Shown here one piece after another: positions 1-6,540 of a stretch of 6,831 nt of DNA. The DNA comes from Spirochaetaceae bacterium (GTDB taxonomy: Bacteria > Spirochaetota > Spirochaetia > DSM-27196 > PXBQ01), in NCBI GenBank assembly GCA_003566875.1, contig PXBQ01000459.1:1-6831 (forward strand), given 5' to 3'. Numbering within the stretch: position 1 is the stretch's first letter; the number at the start of each line of letters is the position of its first letter. Made by a program: the position numbers and the translations under genes. The notes beneath the pieces were generated by a model, which saw nothing but the letters and a program-made list of their open reading frames with translations, made no database searches and was not told the DNA's origin.

Positions 1-346
1 GAACGACGTCGTCTGCTACCTGATCCACGCCCGGCCCGACGCCGATCTTGCCACCACTATCGGCGCGCACCAGACGTTTCCACTCCGTGAGTCGGTGATC
101 GGAGCCGTGATCGAGCGTCGAGAGCGCGTCATCCGCTGGGACCGCGCCGACCGCGGAGAGATCGCGTGGGCCGCCGCGGTCGGGACGCCGCCGGTCGCCG
201 CGATAGCCGCGGTTTTCCCGAATGACCACCCCGCTGCAAAGGACCCCGCGACCAGAGAGTTGATCGCGCGCTGCGCGACTCAAATCGAAACCGACATTAC
301 TTCGGTCCCCGAGCAAGCACGAAGGAAGAGGGAGACAGTTTCATGA
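1..346 (+). CDS. C-terminal fragment of a probable GAF/IclR-like sensory-domain protein (possible regulator)
   Basis: The reading frame is open from base 2 to the TGA at 344-346, so the 5' part lies outside the window; about 114 residues are visible. The segment IGAHQTFPLRESVIGAVIE, followed by a short charged link and then VGTPPVAAIAAVFP, resembles the small-molecule binding fold of GAF and IclR effector domains. There the first stretch runs into a helix and the second is a core beta-strand. A closing amphipathic helix (ATRELIARCATQIETDI) matches the usual last helix of such domains. No DNA-binding motif is in the visible part. The stop overlaps the start of the downstream oxidoreductase by ATGA, so the two are probably co-translated. 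A role as local transcriptional regulator sensing a sugar intermediate is inference; the fragment could also belong to another GAF-containing protein. The family call is from pattern only. Confidence 0.4.
   Translation, partial: NDVVCYLIHARPDADLATTIGAHQTFPLRESVIGAVIERRERVIRWDRADRGEIAWAAAVGTPPVAAIAAVFPNDHPAAKDPATRELIARCATQIETDITSVPEQARRKRETVS
328..334 (+). promoter_or_regulatory. Ribosome binding site of the FAD oxidoreductase
   Basis: GAGGGAG lies 8 bases before the ATG at 343, within the last codons of the upstream gene. It supports the ATG at 343 as the real start, giving a four-base ATGA overlap with the preceding stop. Confidence 0.6.
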
Positions 347-2229
347 GCAAACTCAACACCATTCACCACGAAGCGGACATCTGTGTCGTCGGAGGCGGTA
401 TGGCCGGCATCTGCGCGGTGATCGCGGCGGCTCGCGCCGGCAGCTCGGTAGTGCTTCTCCAGGACCGGCCGGTTCTCGGGGGGAACGCGTCGGAAGAAAT
501 CCGGATGTGGATCTGCGGAGCGTTTGGCGCGAACCTGCGCGAGACCGGCATCATCGAAGAGATCGAGCTCGAGAACATCTACCGCAATCCGCACAAGAAC
601 TACGCGCAGTGGAACGCGCTGCTGCACGACGTCGTAACGCGCGAGCCCGGAATCGAGCTTCTGCTCAACGCGTCGGTTCTCGACGCGTCGATGCAGGGAA
701 CGACGATCGAGAGCGTAACCGCCTGGCAGCTCACGACGCAGAGCTTCCATGCCGTTCGCGCGACGCTCTTCATCGACTGTTCGGGCGACTCCATCCTGGC
801 ACCAATCACCGGCGCCGAACACCGCTGGGGCCGCGAAGCGCAGGAGGAGTTCGGCGAGAGTCACGCGGCCGAGAAGGCCGATGGGCAGACGATGGGGATG
901 TCGTGCCTGATCCAGCTCCGCGAGACGTCCGAGCCGCAACCGTTTGTTCCGCCGTCGTTCGCCCATCGATACGAGCGCGACGACATCGGTCCCGGCCGCG
1001 ACCTCGATATCCACCGAACCAATTTCTGGTGGCTCGAGTCTGGCGGCAGAGGCAACACGATCGCCGATACCGAGAAGGTGCGCGACGATCTGCTCGCGGT
1101 CGCAACCGGGGTCTGGGACTTCATCAAGCGCCACGCCGATGAGTTCGACGCGCGAAACTGGACGCTCGACTGGATGGGCTTCCTTCCCGGCAAGCGCGAA
1201 AGCAGGCGCTACGTCGGCGATCATATTATTTCCCAGTCGGACGTCGAGGCGGGCGGCGCGTTTCCGGACGTGATTGCCTACGCCGGCTGGAGCATGGACA
1301 ATCACCCGCCGGGTGGGTTCTACGAACCCGGCGAGCCGACGGTCTTCCATCCGGCGCCGTCGCCCTGGGGGATTCCTTTCCGCTCGATCTACTCGCACTC
1401 CATCGACAACCTGCTCTTTGCCGGTCGAAATATCAGCGCGACGCACATAGCGCTGAGTTCCTCGCGCGTCATGCGCACGTGCGCGCTCATCGGCCAGGCC
1501 GCCGGCACCGCCGCCGCGATCGCGATCCGGCATCACACGACTCCACGCGGTGTCTACCGGAGTCACCTCGGCGAGCTTCAGCAGGAGTTGATGCGCGCCG
1601 ACTCGTATCTGCCCGGCATCACGCGCGCCGTCGCCGCGACGAGCAGGTCCGCGGTCCTGACTGCCTCGAACGCCGGCCGCACTTACACCGTGAAGCGGGC
1701 GCGAACCGAGTTTCCGCCGGACGCGGTCGTGCTCGCAAGAGGCCTGCGCGGCGGGCAACGAATCTCGATCGCGTGGCACGAGACGCGTGCTACCGCCGAC
1801 CCGGAGGTGCTGCGGAACGGAGTTGACCGCACCGTCGACGACACCGACAACGGATACTGGTGCGAGCCCGGCGACACGATCGAGTACCGTCTGAGCGAAC
1901 CCGCGAGCCTCTCCCGCGCGCGGATCGTGTTCGACAGCAACCTGAGTCGCCACTACAAGGATCACCGGATGAAGTATCACTACCCACTGCACGACCCCGG
2001 AACTCCTGTCGCGGAGTCGCTGGTACGTCGCTTCAAGGTGGAAATCGCACGGACGGCCGGATCGTCCTCACTGGAGTGGGAGGCCGTCGCCGAACCGGCC
2101 GATAATCGGCAGCGGCTGGTCTGGGTCGATCTGCCCGACGTTCCGATAAGCCGCGTTCGCCTCACGCCGCTCGAGACGTGGGGCGCCAAGCTCGTGCATC
2201 TCTTCAGCTTCGAGTTGGAGGAACGCTGA
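343..2229 (+). CDS. FAD-dependent oxidoreductase, PF12831 type, with C-terminal beta-sandwich-like region
   Basis: A 628-residue flavoprotein, probably cytoplasmic since there is no signal peptide. The N-terminal strand CVVGGGMAG (residues 14-22) is the glycine-rich dinucleotide loop of a Rossmann fold. LGGNASEEIRMWICGA (45-60) is the motif I associate with the FAD_oxidored family found in polysaccharide-degradation loci. A second FAD-contact block runs from GRN (361-363) through SSSRVMRTCALIGQAAGTA to about residue 390. From roughly 440 to the end, the protein has strand-rich sequence with NGVDRTVDDTDNGYW and RIVFDSNLSR. This resembles the discoidin-like accessory region seen in longer members. 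The substrate is not known; family members in sugar loci are thought to oxidise sugars or glycosides, but I can name no proven reaction. The gene is translationally coupled to the upstream fragment and ends in a hairpin shared with the convergent gene. The family is fairly sure, the substrate is not. Confidence 0.88.
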   Translation: MSKLNTIHHEADICVVGGGMAGICAVIAAARAGSSVVLLQDRPVLGGNASEEIRMWICGAFGANLRETGIIEEIELENIYRNPHKNYAQWNALLHDVVTREPGIELLLNASVLDASMQGTTIESVTAWQLTTQSFHAVRATLFIDCSGDSILAPITGAEHRWGREAQEEFGESHAAEKADGQTMGMSCLIQLRETSEPQPFVPPSFAHRYERDDIGPGRDLDIHRTNFWWLESGGRGNTIADTEKVRDDLLAVATGVWDFIKRHADEFDARNWTLDWMGFLPGKRESRRYVGDHIISQSDVEAGGAFPDVIAYAGWSMDNHPPGGFYEPGEPTVFHPAPSPWGIPFRSIYSHSIDNLLFAGRNISATHIALSSSRVMRTCALIGQAAGTAAAIAIRHHTTPRGVYRSHLGELQQELMRADSYLPGITRAVAATSRSAVLTASNAGRTYTVKRARTEFPPDAVVLARGLRGGQRISIAWHETRATADPEVLRNGVDRTVDDTDNGYWCEPGDTIEYRLSEPASLSRARIVFDSNLSRHYKDHRMKYHYPLHDPGTPVAESLVRRFKVEIARTAGSSSLEWEAVAEPADNRQRLVWVDLPDVPISRVRLTPLETWGAKLVHLFSFELEER

Positions 2230-2265
2230 GCGGGACGGACACCGGCCTCGGTAACCACCCGCTCA
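2227..2265. terminator. GC-rich hairpin between convergent genes, likely bidirectional terminator
   Basis: The arms TGAGCGGG (2227-2234) and CCCGCTCA (2258-2265) are perfect 8-base inverted repeats. The loop contains a second small stem, ACCG (2241-2244) with CGGT (2249-2252). The left arm begins with the TGA stop of the FAD oxidoreductase. The right arm ends with the TCA that is the stop of the minus-strand acetyltransferase. No T-run follows on either side, so it is not a classical intrinsic terminator. It may stop transcription with Rho or protect both 3' ends. The function is inferred from position and symmetry. Confidence 0.5.
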
Positions 2266-2982
2266 ACCCACCGAGAAATCGACACCTACCGGCATCATGG
2301 CGAGCTTCCGGGCGACAGCTTGTGAAGCCACATTCTCCCACGAGGTGCTGTAGAGCGGCACTCTTTTCATCGATCGAACCGCTCTAGCCCAAGCGGCCAC
2401 GGCGGCGACACCGTATCCGTGGCGTCGGTAGTTCGGAGCCGTTTCGACCCCGGCCTCGTGCGCTTTCGTGGTGATCCGCACGCTGCAGCACACCGATACC
2501 GCCGCGTCACCGGAGACCGTGACGAGAAACGGACGCGCGCAGGAGAGATAATCGAGCCAGTCGTGCAACCACTGTTGCAGGAAGCTCGTGTCGTCGGGTA
2601 GGAGCTCCGCCACTTTGGAATCCGGAGGGGGAATCGAACCTGCGTTTTCGGCGCGTACGCAGTAGACCGGACCGGCCGAGACCGGTTTTGCACCGATGCG
2701 CGCGTCGATGAGCTCGACGTACCTTTCGTGGTGGACGGGGAACTCCGACACCGATTCACTGACGGGTTCGGTTAGCCACAATGTCTCGAGTTCATCGATC
2801 AGATCGGACGGGAGATCGGCACGATATCGCGCGATGCATCCGGAAACGGTCCGCCCAAGGTAAAACGAGGGGGCGGATCCGCCGGGACCGGTCGGCTCGT
2901 TGACGCGGCGCATGCGACCGTTCGCATCGTACGTGAACAGCGCATCCGCGTGAAACTTCATGAGATCGTCGGCTGACTCCAT
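2263..2982 (-). CDS. GNAT-family N-acetyltransferase
   Basis: A 239-residue protein of the acetyl-CoA-dependent GNAT superfamily. The C-terminal third carries the fold's hallmarks: the strand AGVETAP (177-183), then the acetyl-CoA pyrophosphate loop YRRHGYG (185-191) and helix VAAVAAWARAV. Next come strand PLYSTSW (209-215) and ENVASQAVARKL (216-227), the usual end of the cofactor site. The N-terminal 130 residues (FHADALFTYDANGRMRRVNEP) look like the family-specific part of two-part GNAT proteins resembling PF12746. The open frame runs upstream to an ATG at 3270, but that would overlap the sulfatase on the other strand. The ATG at 2982 has AAAAGGA 8 bases upstream, so I chose it. The acceptor is unknown: amine, amino-sugar, antibiotic or protein are all possible. 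The gene stands alone, opposite to its neighbours. Confidence 0.82.
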   Translation of the reverse strand: MESADDLMKFHADALFTYDANGRMRRVNEPTGPGGSAPSFYLGRTVSGCIARYRADLPSDLIDELETLWLTEPVSESVSEFPVHHERYVELIDARIGAKPVSAGPVYCVRAENAGSIPPPDSKVAELLPDDTSFLQQWLHDWLDYLSCARPFLVTVSGDAAVSVCCSVRITTKAHEAGVETAPNYRRHGYGVAAVAAWARAVRSMKRVPLYSTSWENVASQAVARKLAMMPVGVDFSVG

Positions 2983-2990
2983 CACAGTGA

Positions 2991-2997
2991 TCCTTTT
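2991..2997 (-). promoter_or_regulatory. Ribosome binding site of the GNAT gene
   Basis: Read on the minus strand this is AAAAGGA, 8 bases before the ATG at 2982. It decides the start in favour of 2982 over ATG codons much further upstream, which lie opposite the sulfatase gene. Confidence 0.6.
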
Positions 2998-3013
2998 GGC
3001 GACAATAACGCCA
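2997..3013. promoter_or_regulatory. Candidate operator in the divergent intergenic region
   Basis: TGGCG and CGCCA form a perfect 5-base inverted repeat separated by seven AT-rich bases (ACAATAA). The site lies in the 97-base space between the divergent acetyltransferase and sulfatase genes, next to the ribosome binding site of the former. A dimeric repressor could bind here and affect both genes. The arms are short, so chance is possible. Confidence 0.3.
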
Positions 3014-3019
3014 CCCGGG

Positions 3020-3048
3020 TTGAGCCCGCCCGGTGAAAGTGATACAAC
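3020..3048 (+). promoter_or_regulatory. Candidate sigma-70-type promoter of the sulfatase
   Basis: TTGAGC (3020-3025) matches four of six bases of the -35 consensus. TACAAC (3043-3048) matches four of six of the -10 consensus, and the spacer is 17 bases. Transcription would start near 3055, leaving a leader of about 25 bases with GAGAGG (3067-3072) as ribosome binding site 7 bases before the ATG. A bulged stem, CACCCGGG (3012-3019) with CCCG (3025-3028) and GGTG (3032-3035), overlaps the -35 region. Confidence 0.4.
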
Positions 3049-3079
3049 CATCATACCCATTTCAGTGAGAGGCACAATC

Positions 3080-4561
3080 ATGTCCACGCGACCGAATATC
3101 TTGTTCTGCCTTGCCGACGATGCAAGCCTGCACTTCGGCGCGTACGGCTGTCCGTGGGTCAGTACGCCGGCATTCGATCGCGTGGCGCGCGAAGGGATCT
3201 TGTTCACAAATGCGTTCACGTGCAACGCGAAGTGTGCTCCTAGTCGCGCGTCAATTCTGACCGGACGCAACAGCTGGCAACTCGAAGATGGCGCTAATCA
3301 TCAGTGCCACTTCCCGGCACGCTTCAAGACCGTTTGGGAGGAGCTTTCCGATCACGGTTACGTCACAGGGCACACCGCCAAAGGCTGGGCGCCCGGGGAT
3401 CCCGGCGTCAAGGATGGCCGGCCGCGGGAACTCACGGGGCCGGCGTTCAACGCGCGTCGACACGATCCGCCGACAAAGAACATGAACACGTGCGACTACG
3501 CGGGCAACTTTGAGGATTTCCTCGACAAACGCACCGACGACCGGCCGTTTGTTTTTTGGTACGGTTCGACCGAGCCGCACAGGAAGTACGAGTATCGCAG
3601 CGGTATCGAGAAGGGAGGACGCTCGGTCACCGACATCGACCATGTATACGGAATCTGGCCGGATAACGACGTCGTCCGTACCGATCTTCTTGACTATGGT
3701 TTTGCCATCGAGCAGTTTGACCGACACTTGGCCCGGATGATCGAGATGCTCGAGCAGCGAGGCGAGCTTGAGAATACGATCATCGTCGTGACGAGCGATA
3801 ACGGGATGCCATTTCCGCGTGCGAAGGGCCAGGAGTACTACCACAGCAATCATCTGCCGCTTGCGATTCGGTGGCCCGGCGGTGTAGCCCGACCGGGCCG
3901 TGTCTCCGACGACCTTGTCGGATTCATTGACTTCGCGCCGACGTTTCTGGAAATCGCCGGGGTCGATGTCGAGCGATGCGGCATGGAACCGATTACGGGC
4001 CGCAGTCTCACCGATATCCTGGGCGACGATACGGTCTCCGGGCGGGACTACGTGCTGATCGGCAAAGAGCGGCACGACGTCGGGCGCCCCGGCGACGTCG
4101 GTTACCCGATTCGTGGGATTATCCGGGACGGTTTCCTCTACCTGCGCAACTTCGAGGTTGAAAGGTGGCCCGCCGGGAACCCGGAGACCGGATATCTGAA
4201 CTGCGACGGCGGCCCCACCAAGACCGAGATTCTCAGGCTGAAGGACGATCCGGATAACGGCAAGTACTGGACGATGGCGTTCGGCAAGCGTCCGGCCGAG
4301 GAGTTCTATTTTGTCGAGCGCGACCCGGACTGTCTCGTCAATCTGGTGGACAACCCGTCACACGCGCAACGATTGACGGCGATGAGACTCGAACTCGAGC
4401 AGAGACTGCGCGCGCAGGATGACCCCCGGCTCACCGGAGGCGCTCCGCTCGACGAGAACCCGGTTGCCCACGAAGACGTGCGCGACTACCATCGCCGATT
4501 CCTCGCGGGCGAGCTCCCGGTCGCGGGTTGGATCAACGCGAGCGACGTCGACCCGGTGTAG
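3080..4561 (+). CDS. Type I formylglycine sulfatase, probably cytoplasmic
   Basis: A 493-residue alkaline-phosphatase-fold sulfatase that hydrolyses sulfate esters or N-sulfate groups. It opens RPNILFCLADD, with metal-ligand aspartates D13-D14. The sulfatase signature is CAPSR at 52-56; C52 would be converted to formylglycine by an enzyme not in this window. TGR (61-63) and the K101 region (TAKGWAPG) follow, then H167 in STEPHRKYE, the metal-binding D240-N241 in VVTSDNG, and K249/H258 in the region before RWPGG. Overall it resembles the heparan N-sulfatase-like branch of family S1, but the substrate is not assigned. The first strand starts five residues after the Met and there is no signal peptide, so the enzyme should act inside the cell. 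The open frame extends upstream to 2960, but that extension crosses the promoter region. The ATG at 3080 has GAGAGG 7 bases upstream and fits family N-termini. Downstream are sugar-permease genes. Confidence 0.92.
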   Translation: MSTRPNILFCLADDASLHFGAYGCPWVSTPAFDRVAREGILFTNAFTCNAKCAPSRASILTGRNSWQLEDGANHQCHFPARFKTVWEELSDHGYVTGHTAKGWAPGDPGVKDGRPRELTGPAFNARRHDPPTKNMNTCDYAGNFEDFLDKRTDDRPFVFWYGSTEPHRKYEYRSGIEKGGRSVTDIDHVYGIWPDNDVVRTDLLDYGFAIEQFDRHLARMIEMLEQRGELENTIIVVTSDNGMPFPRAKGQEYYHSNHLPLAIRWPGGVARPGRVSDDLVGFIDFAPTFLEIAGVDVERCGMEPITGRSLTDILGDDTVSGRDYVLIGKERHDVGRPGDVGYPIRGIIRDGFLYLRNFEVERWPAGNPETGYLNCDGGPTKTEILRLKDDPDNGKYWTMAFGKRPAEEFYFVERDPDCLVNLVDNPSHAQRLTAMRLELEQRLRAQDDPRLTGGAPLDENPVAHEDVRDYHRRFLAGELPVAGWINASDVDPV

Positions 4562-4571
4562 TCATCACGCG

Positions 4572-4587
4572 CAGTACAATTGTCCTG
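4572..4587. promoter_or_regulatory. Candidate operator palindrome upstream of the permease genes
   Basis: CAGTACAATTGTCCTG is an imperfect palindrome with seven of eight base pairs matched, around the perfect core ACAATTGT (4576-4583). It lies in the 96-base gap between the sulfatase stop and the first permease. The half AGTACA recurs at 4607-4612, 34 bases downstream. This suits binding of a dimeric sugar-responsive regulator, but the regulator and any effect are not known. Confidence 0.35.
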
Positions 4588-4620
4588 AAATGTCATCCGG
4601 GTATTGAGTACATCGGTAGC

Positions 4621-4650
4621 TTGCGGATAACCGGTTCCTGGACTGATAAT
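4621..4650 (+). promoter_or_regulatory. Weak candidate promoter immediately before the first permease
   Basis: TTGCGG (4621-4626) and GATAAT (4645-4650) are 18 bases apart; the -10 element matches five of six consensus bases, the -35 only three. The predicted start of transcription falls at about 4657, next to the ATG at 4658. The transcript would then be leaderless, which fits the absence of a visible ribosome binding site there. The genes could equally be read through from the sulfatase. Confidence 0.25.
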
Positions 4651-4657
4651 CGCAGAC

Positions 4658-5650
4658 ATGAAAGAGTTAACCAGCGTCGTGAAAGAGCGCGACGTTCGGA
4701 AACCCGCATTCTTCACACAAACGACGCTTCACCGGGAAGGCCACGAATGGGCGGTAAGCTTTCGGCGTTACAAGTACCTTTATCTTTTGGTGTTGCCGGC
4801 TCTCGCGTACTACATCATCTTCCAGTACATCCCCCTTTATGGTCTTGTTGTTGCATTCAAGGAGTACCGGGTTTCGGAGGGCATGCTCGGCAGTCCGTTT
4901 GCCGACCCGCTCTTTCGTCACTTTGGACGCCTCTTCCGCAACTCGGAGTTCTGGCGAGCAGTCGGTAACACGTTCATAATCAACTTTTACCGGGTCATTT
5001 TCTCGTTTCCCGCGCCACTCGTTCTTGCGCTGATCCTGAACGAGATCCGTAAAATGAAGTTCAGAAAGGTTGTTCAAACCGTCATTTACCTGCCGCATTT
5101 CATCTCGTGGGTGGTGATCGGCGGAATTTTGATCCATCTGTTGTCGGTGCCGTCTGGACCCATCAATGTCTTGATCTCGGCTCTCGGCATCGCGCCGCGG
5201 CGCTTCATGACAGACTCCGGGACGTTTCGTGGTCTGTTGGTAATCACGAGCATCTGGAAGACGGCCGGCTGGGGAACCATTATCTACCTTGCTGCACTCG
5301 CCGGAGTCGACCTTGAACTCTACGATGCGGCGCGCATCGACGGCGCAAAGCGTTTTCGCGTTCTGATCAGCGTGACGCTGCCGCAGATCATGAGTACCGT
5401 CGCGGTGCTCTTTATTCTCAATCTCGGACAAATCATGAACCTTGGGTTCGAGCAGGTCTTTATCCTCTACTCCGTCCAGGTGTACGACGTCGCCGATATC
5501 ATCGACACGTACGTCTACCGGGTCGGCATCATGAACATGCAGTACAGCTTTGCCACCGCCGCCGGTCTGTTCAAGAGCGTGATCGGATTCACGTTCCTGA
5601 TCAGCGCAAACACCATCACCAAACGTCTCGGCGAGAGGGGGATTTTCTGA
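4658..5650 (+). CDS. ABC transporter permease, LplB type (CUT1 carbohydrate uptake)
   Basis: A 330-residue inner-membrane permease that would pair with the following gene to form the channel for an oligosaccharide importer. The N-terminal 38 residues are polar. The first membrane segment is about 40-67 and ends in the LplB-type motif YIPLYGLVVAFKEY (57-70). Further membrane segments lie near 104-127, 138-162 (YLPHFISWVVIGG), 190-212, 243-260 and 300-322. The EAA loop that docks the ATPase is at 222-242 (YDAARIDGA ... TLP). The length is normal for the family. The ATG at 4658 lacks a clear ribosome binding site; a GTG at 4679 (residue 8) is an alternative that leaves all membrane segments intact. 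The stop TGA overlaps the next ATG by one base. The sugar is unknown; relatives carry complex polysaccharide fragments. Confidence 0.92.
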   Translation: MKELTSVVKERDVRKPAFFTQTTLHREGHEWAVSFRRYKYLYLLVLPALAYYIIFQYIPLYGLVVAFKEYRVSEGMLGSPFADPLFRHFGRLFRNSEFWRAVGNTFIINFYRVIFSFPAPLVLALILNEIRKMKFRKVVQTVIYLPHFISWVVIGGILIHLLSVPSGPINVLISALGIAPRRFMTDSGTFRGLLVITSIWKTAGWGTIIYLAALAGVDLELYDAARIDGAKRFRVLISVTLPQIMSTVAVLFILNLGQIMNLGFEQVFILYSVQVYDVADIIDTYVYRVGIMNMQYSFATAAGLFKSVIGFTFLISANTITKRLGERGIF

Positions 5651-6519
5651 TGCGTCGATCTCCTTCGGATTTGATCATTGACATGACGTTGTACGGAGTT
5701 CTGATCCTGGTTTCGGTCGCGATGCTCTTTCCGTTCGTCTTCGTGCTCGGCAACTCGCTCCTGACTCTGCCGGAGTACCTCAAGCCGGGGATGAAGATCT
5801 GGCCGCAAGAAGGCATCACATTCGACGCGTACCGGGGACTGCTCTCGGCGCCGGCGATCTACAGCAGTTACCGTAACACCGTGTTTCTTGTTGCAGCGGG
5901 AACGACGGTCAGTCTTTTCGTCACGGCGATCACTGCATTCGCTCTGTCGCGCGAGCAGATGAAAGGAGCGAGTGGATTGACGCTGTTTTTCATCATAACG
6001 ATGCTCATTCAGGGTGGTATCGTGCCGAGCTATCTGGTCGTGCGTTCGCTCGGTCTCATCAACAGTCTCTGGGCCATGATCCTGCCGGTCGCGGTGAATA
6101 CGTTCTTTCTGATTATTCTGAAGAATTTCTTCGCAAATGTCCCGAAGAGCCTCGAAGAGTCGGCGTATATGGATGGAGCGAACGAGCTCTACATATTTTT
6201 CCGGATCTTTGTCCCACTCTCGGTCCCCGCGATGGTCACGATCGGCCTATTCTACGGAGTGAACTACTTCAACTCGTTTTTCCTGGGCATCCTCTACCTG
6301 ACCGATCGACGCAAGTGGCCGCTTCAGCTTGTCCTGCGCGATATCCTGATCCAGTCGGAGATGTCGGACGCCGGTGCGTCCGGACACTACGCCGATCGAA
6401 TGTCCCACGGTTTGAAGATGGCGACGATCATCGTCGCGGTCGTGCCGATCGCGTGTATCTATCCATTTCTGCAGAAATACTTCTCAAAAGGTGTACTCAT
6501 CGGCGCCGTGAAGGGCTGA
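5650..6519 (+). CDS. ABC transporter permease, YtcP/LplC type (CUT1 carbohydrate uptake)
   Basis: A 289-residue inner-membrane permease, the second half of the sugar channel. The first membrane segment is about 13-35 (LYGVLILVSVAMLFPFVFVL), directly followed by NSLLTLPEYL. The EAA loop is at 169-189 (EESAYMDGANELY ... VP). The C-terminus KYFSKGVLIGAVKG is typical of this subfamily. Length and ending are complete. The start ATG overlaps the stop of the first permease (TGATG), with GAGGGGGA (about 5634-5641) as ribosome binding site inside the upstream gene, so equal amounts of the two subunits are likely. The gene order permease-permease-binding protein matches LplABC/YtcQP-type importers, which commonly lack their own ATPase and borrow a shared one. 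Confidence 0.93.
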   Translation: MRRSPSDLIIDMTLYGVLILVSVAMLFPFVFVLGNSLLTLPEYLKPGMKIWPQEGITFDAYRGLLSAPAIYSSYRNTVFLVAAGTTVSLFVTAITAFALSREQMKGASGLTLFFIITMLIQGGIVPSYLVVRSLGLINSLWAMILPVAVNTFFLIILKNFFANVPKSLEESAYMDGANELYIFFRIFVPLSVPAMVTIGLFYGVNYFNSFFLGILYLTDRRKWPLQLVLRDILIQSEMSDAGASGHYADRMSHGLKMATIIVAVVPIACIYPFLQKYFSKGVLIGAVKG

Positions 6520-6530
6520 TGCCAAATAAC

Positions 6531-6537
6531 AGGAGGG
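6531..6537 (+). promoter_or_regulatory. Strong ribosome binding site of the solute-binding protein
   Basis: AGGAGGG, near-perfect complement to the 16S rRNA end, is 3 bases before the ATG at 6541. It is the best-matching site in the window. That fits the known need for an excess of binding protein over permeases, although the spacing is short. Confidence 0.75.
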
Positions 6538-6540
6538 CTT

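Noticed and set aside
280..1992. Long 570-codon open frame on the minus strand opposite the FAD oxidoreductase
   Set aside because: It is antisense to a gene with clear family motifs. It is arginine-rich with no recognisable domain and also runs into the upstream gene's end. GC-rich third codon positions commonly create such open antisense frames.
2960..3079. N-terminal extension of the sulfatase to an ATG at 2960
   Set aside because: The extra 40 residues do not form a signal peptide (no basic start followed by a hydrophobic core and cleavage site), and they cover the divergent promoter region. The ATG at 3080 fits family N-termini.
2983..3270. N-terminal extension of the GNAT protein to an ATG at 3270
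   Set aside because: It would overlap the sulfatase start and active-site codons on the other strand. The extension has no GNAT-like features, and the ATG at 2982 has a good ribosome binding site.
4629..4636. 8-base palindrome AACCGGTT as an operator
   Set aside because: The symmetry does not extend beyond 8 bases, which is expected by chance in GC-rich DNA, and it lies in the spacer of an already weak promoter.
4667..5431. 254-codon open frame on the minus strand opposite the first permease
   Set aside because: It lies wholly opposite a well-supported membrane protein, is unusually rich in charged residues, and shows no fold motif or ribosome binding site that I can see.
4658..6519. Apparent drop in GC in the permease genes as a sign of recent transfer
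   Set aside because: Membrane proteins use many codons with T in the second position, which explains the shift. Gene order and coupling look like a native operon.
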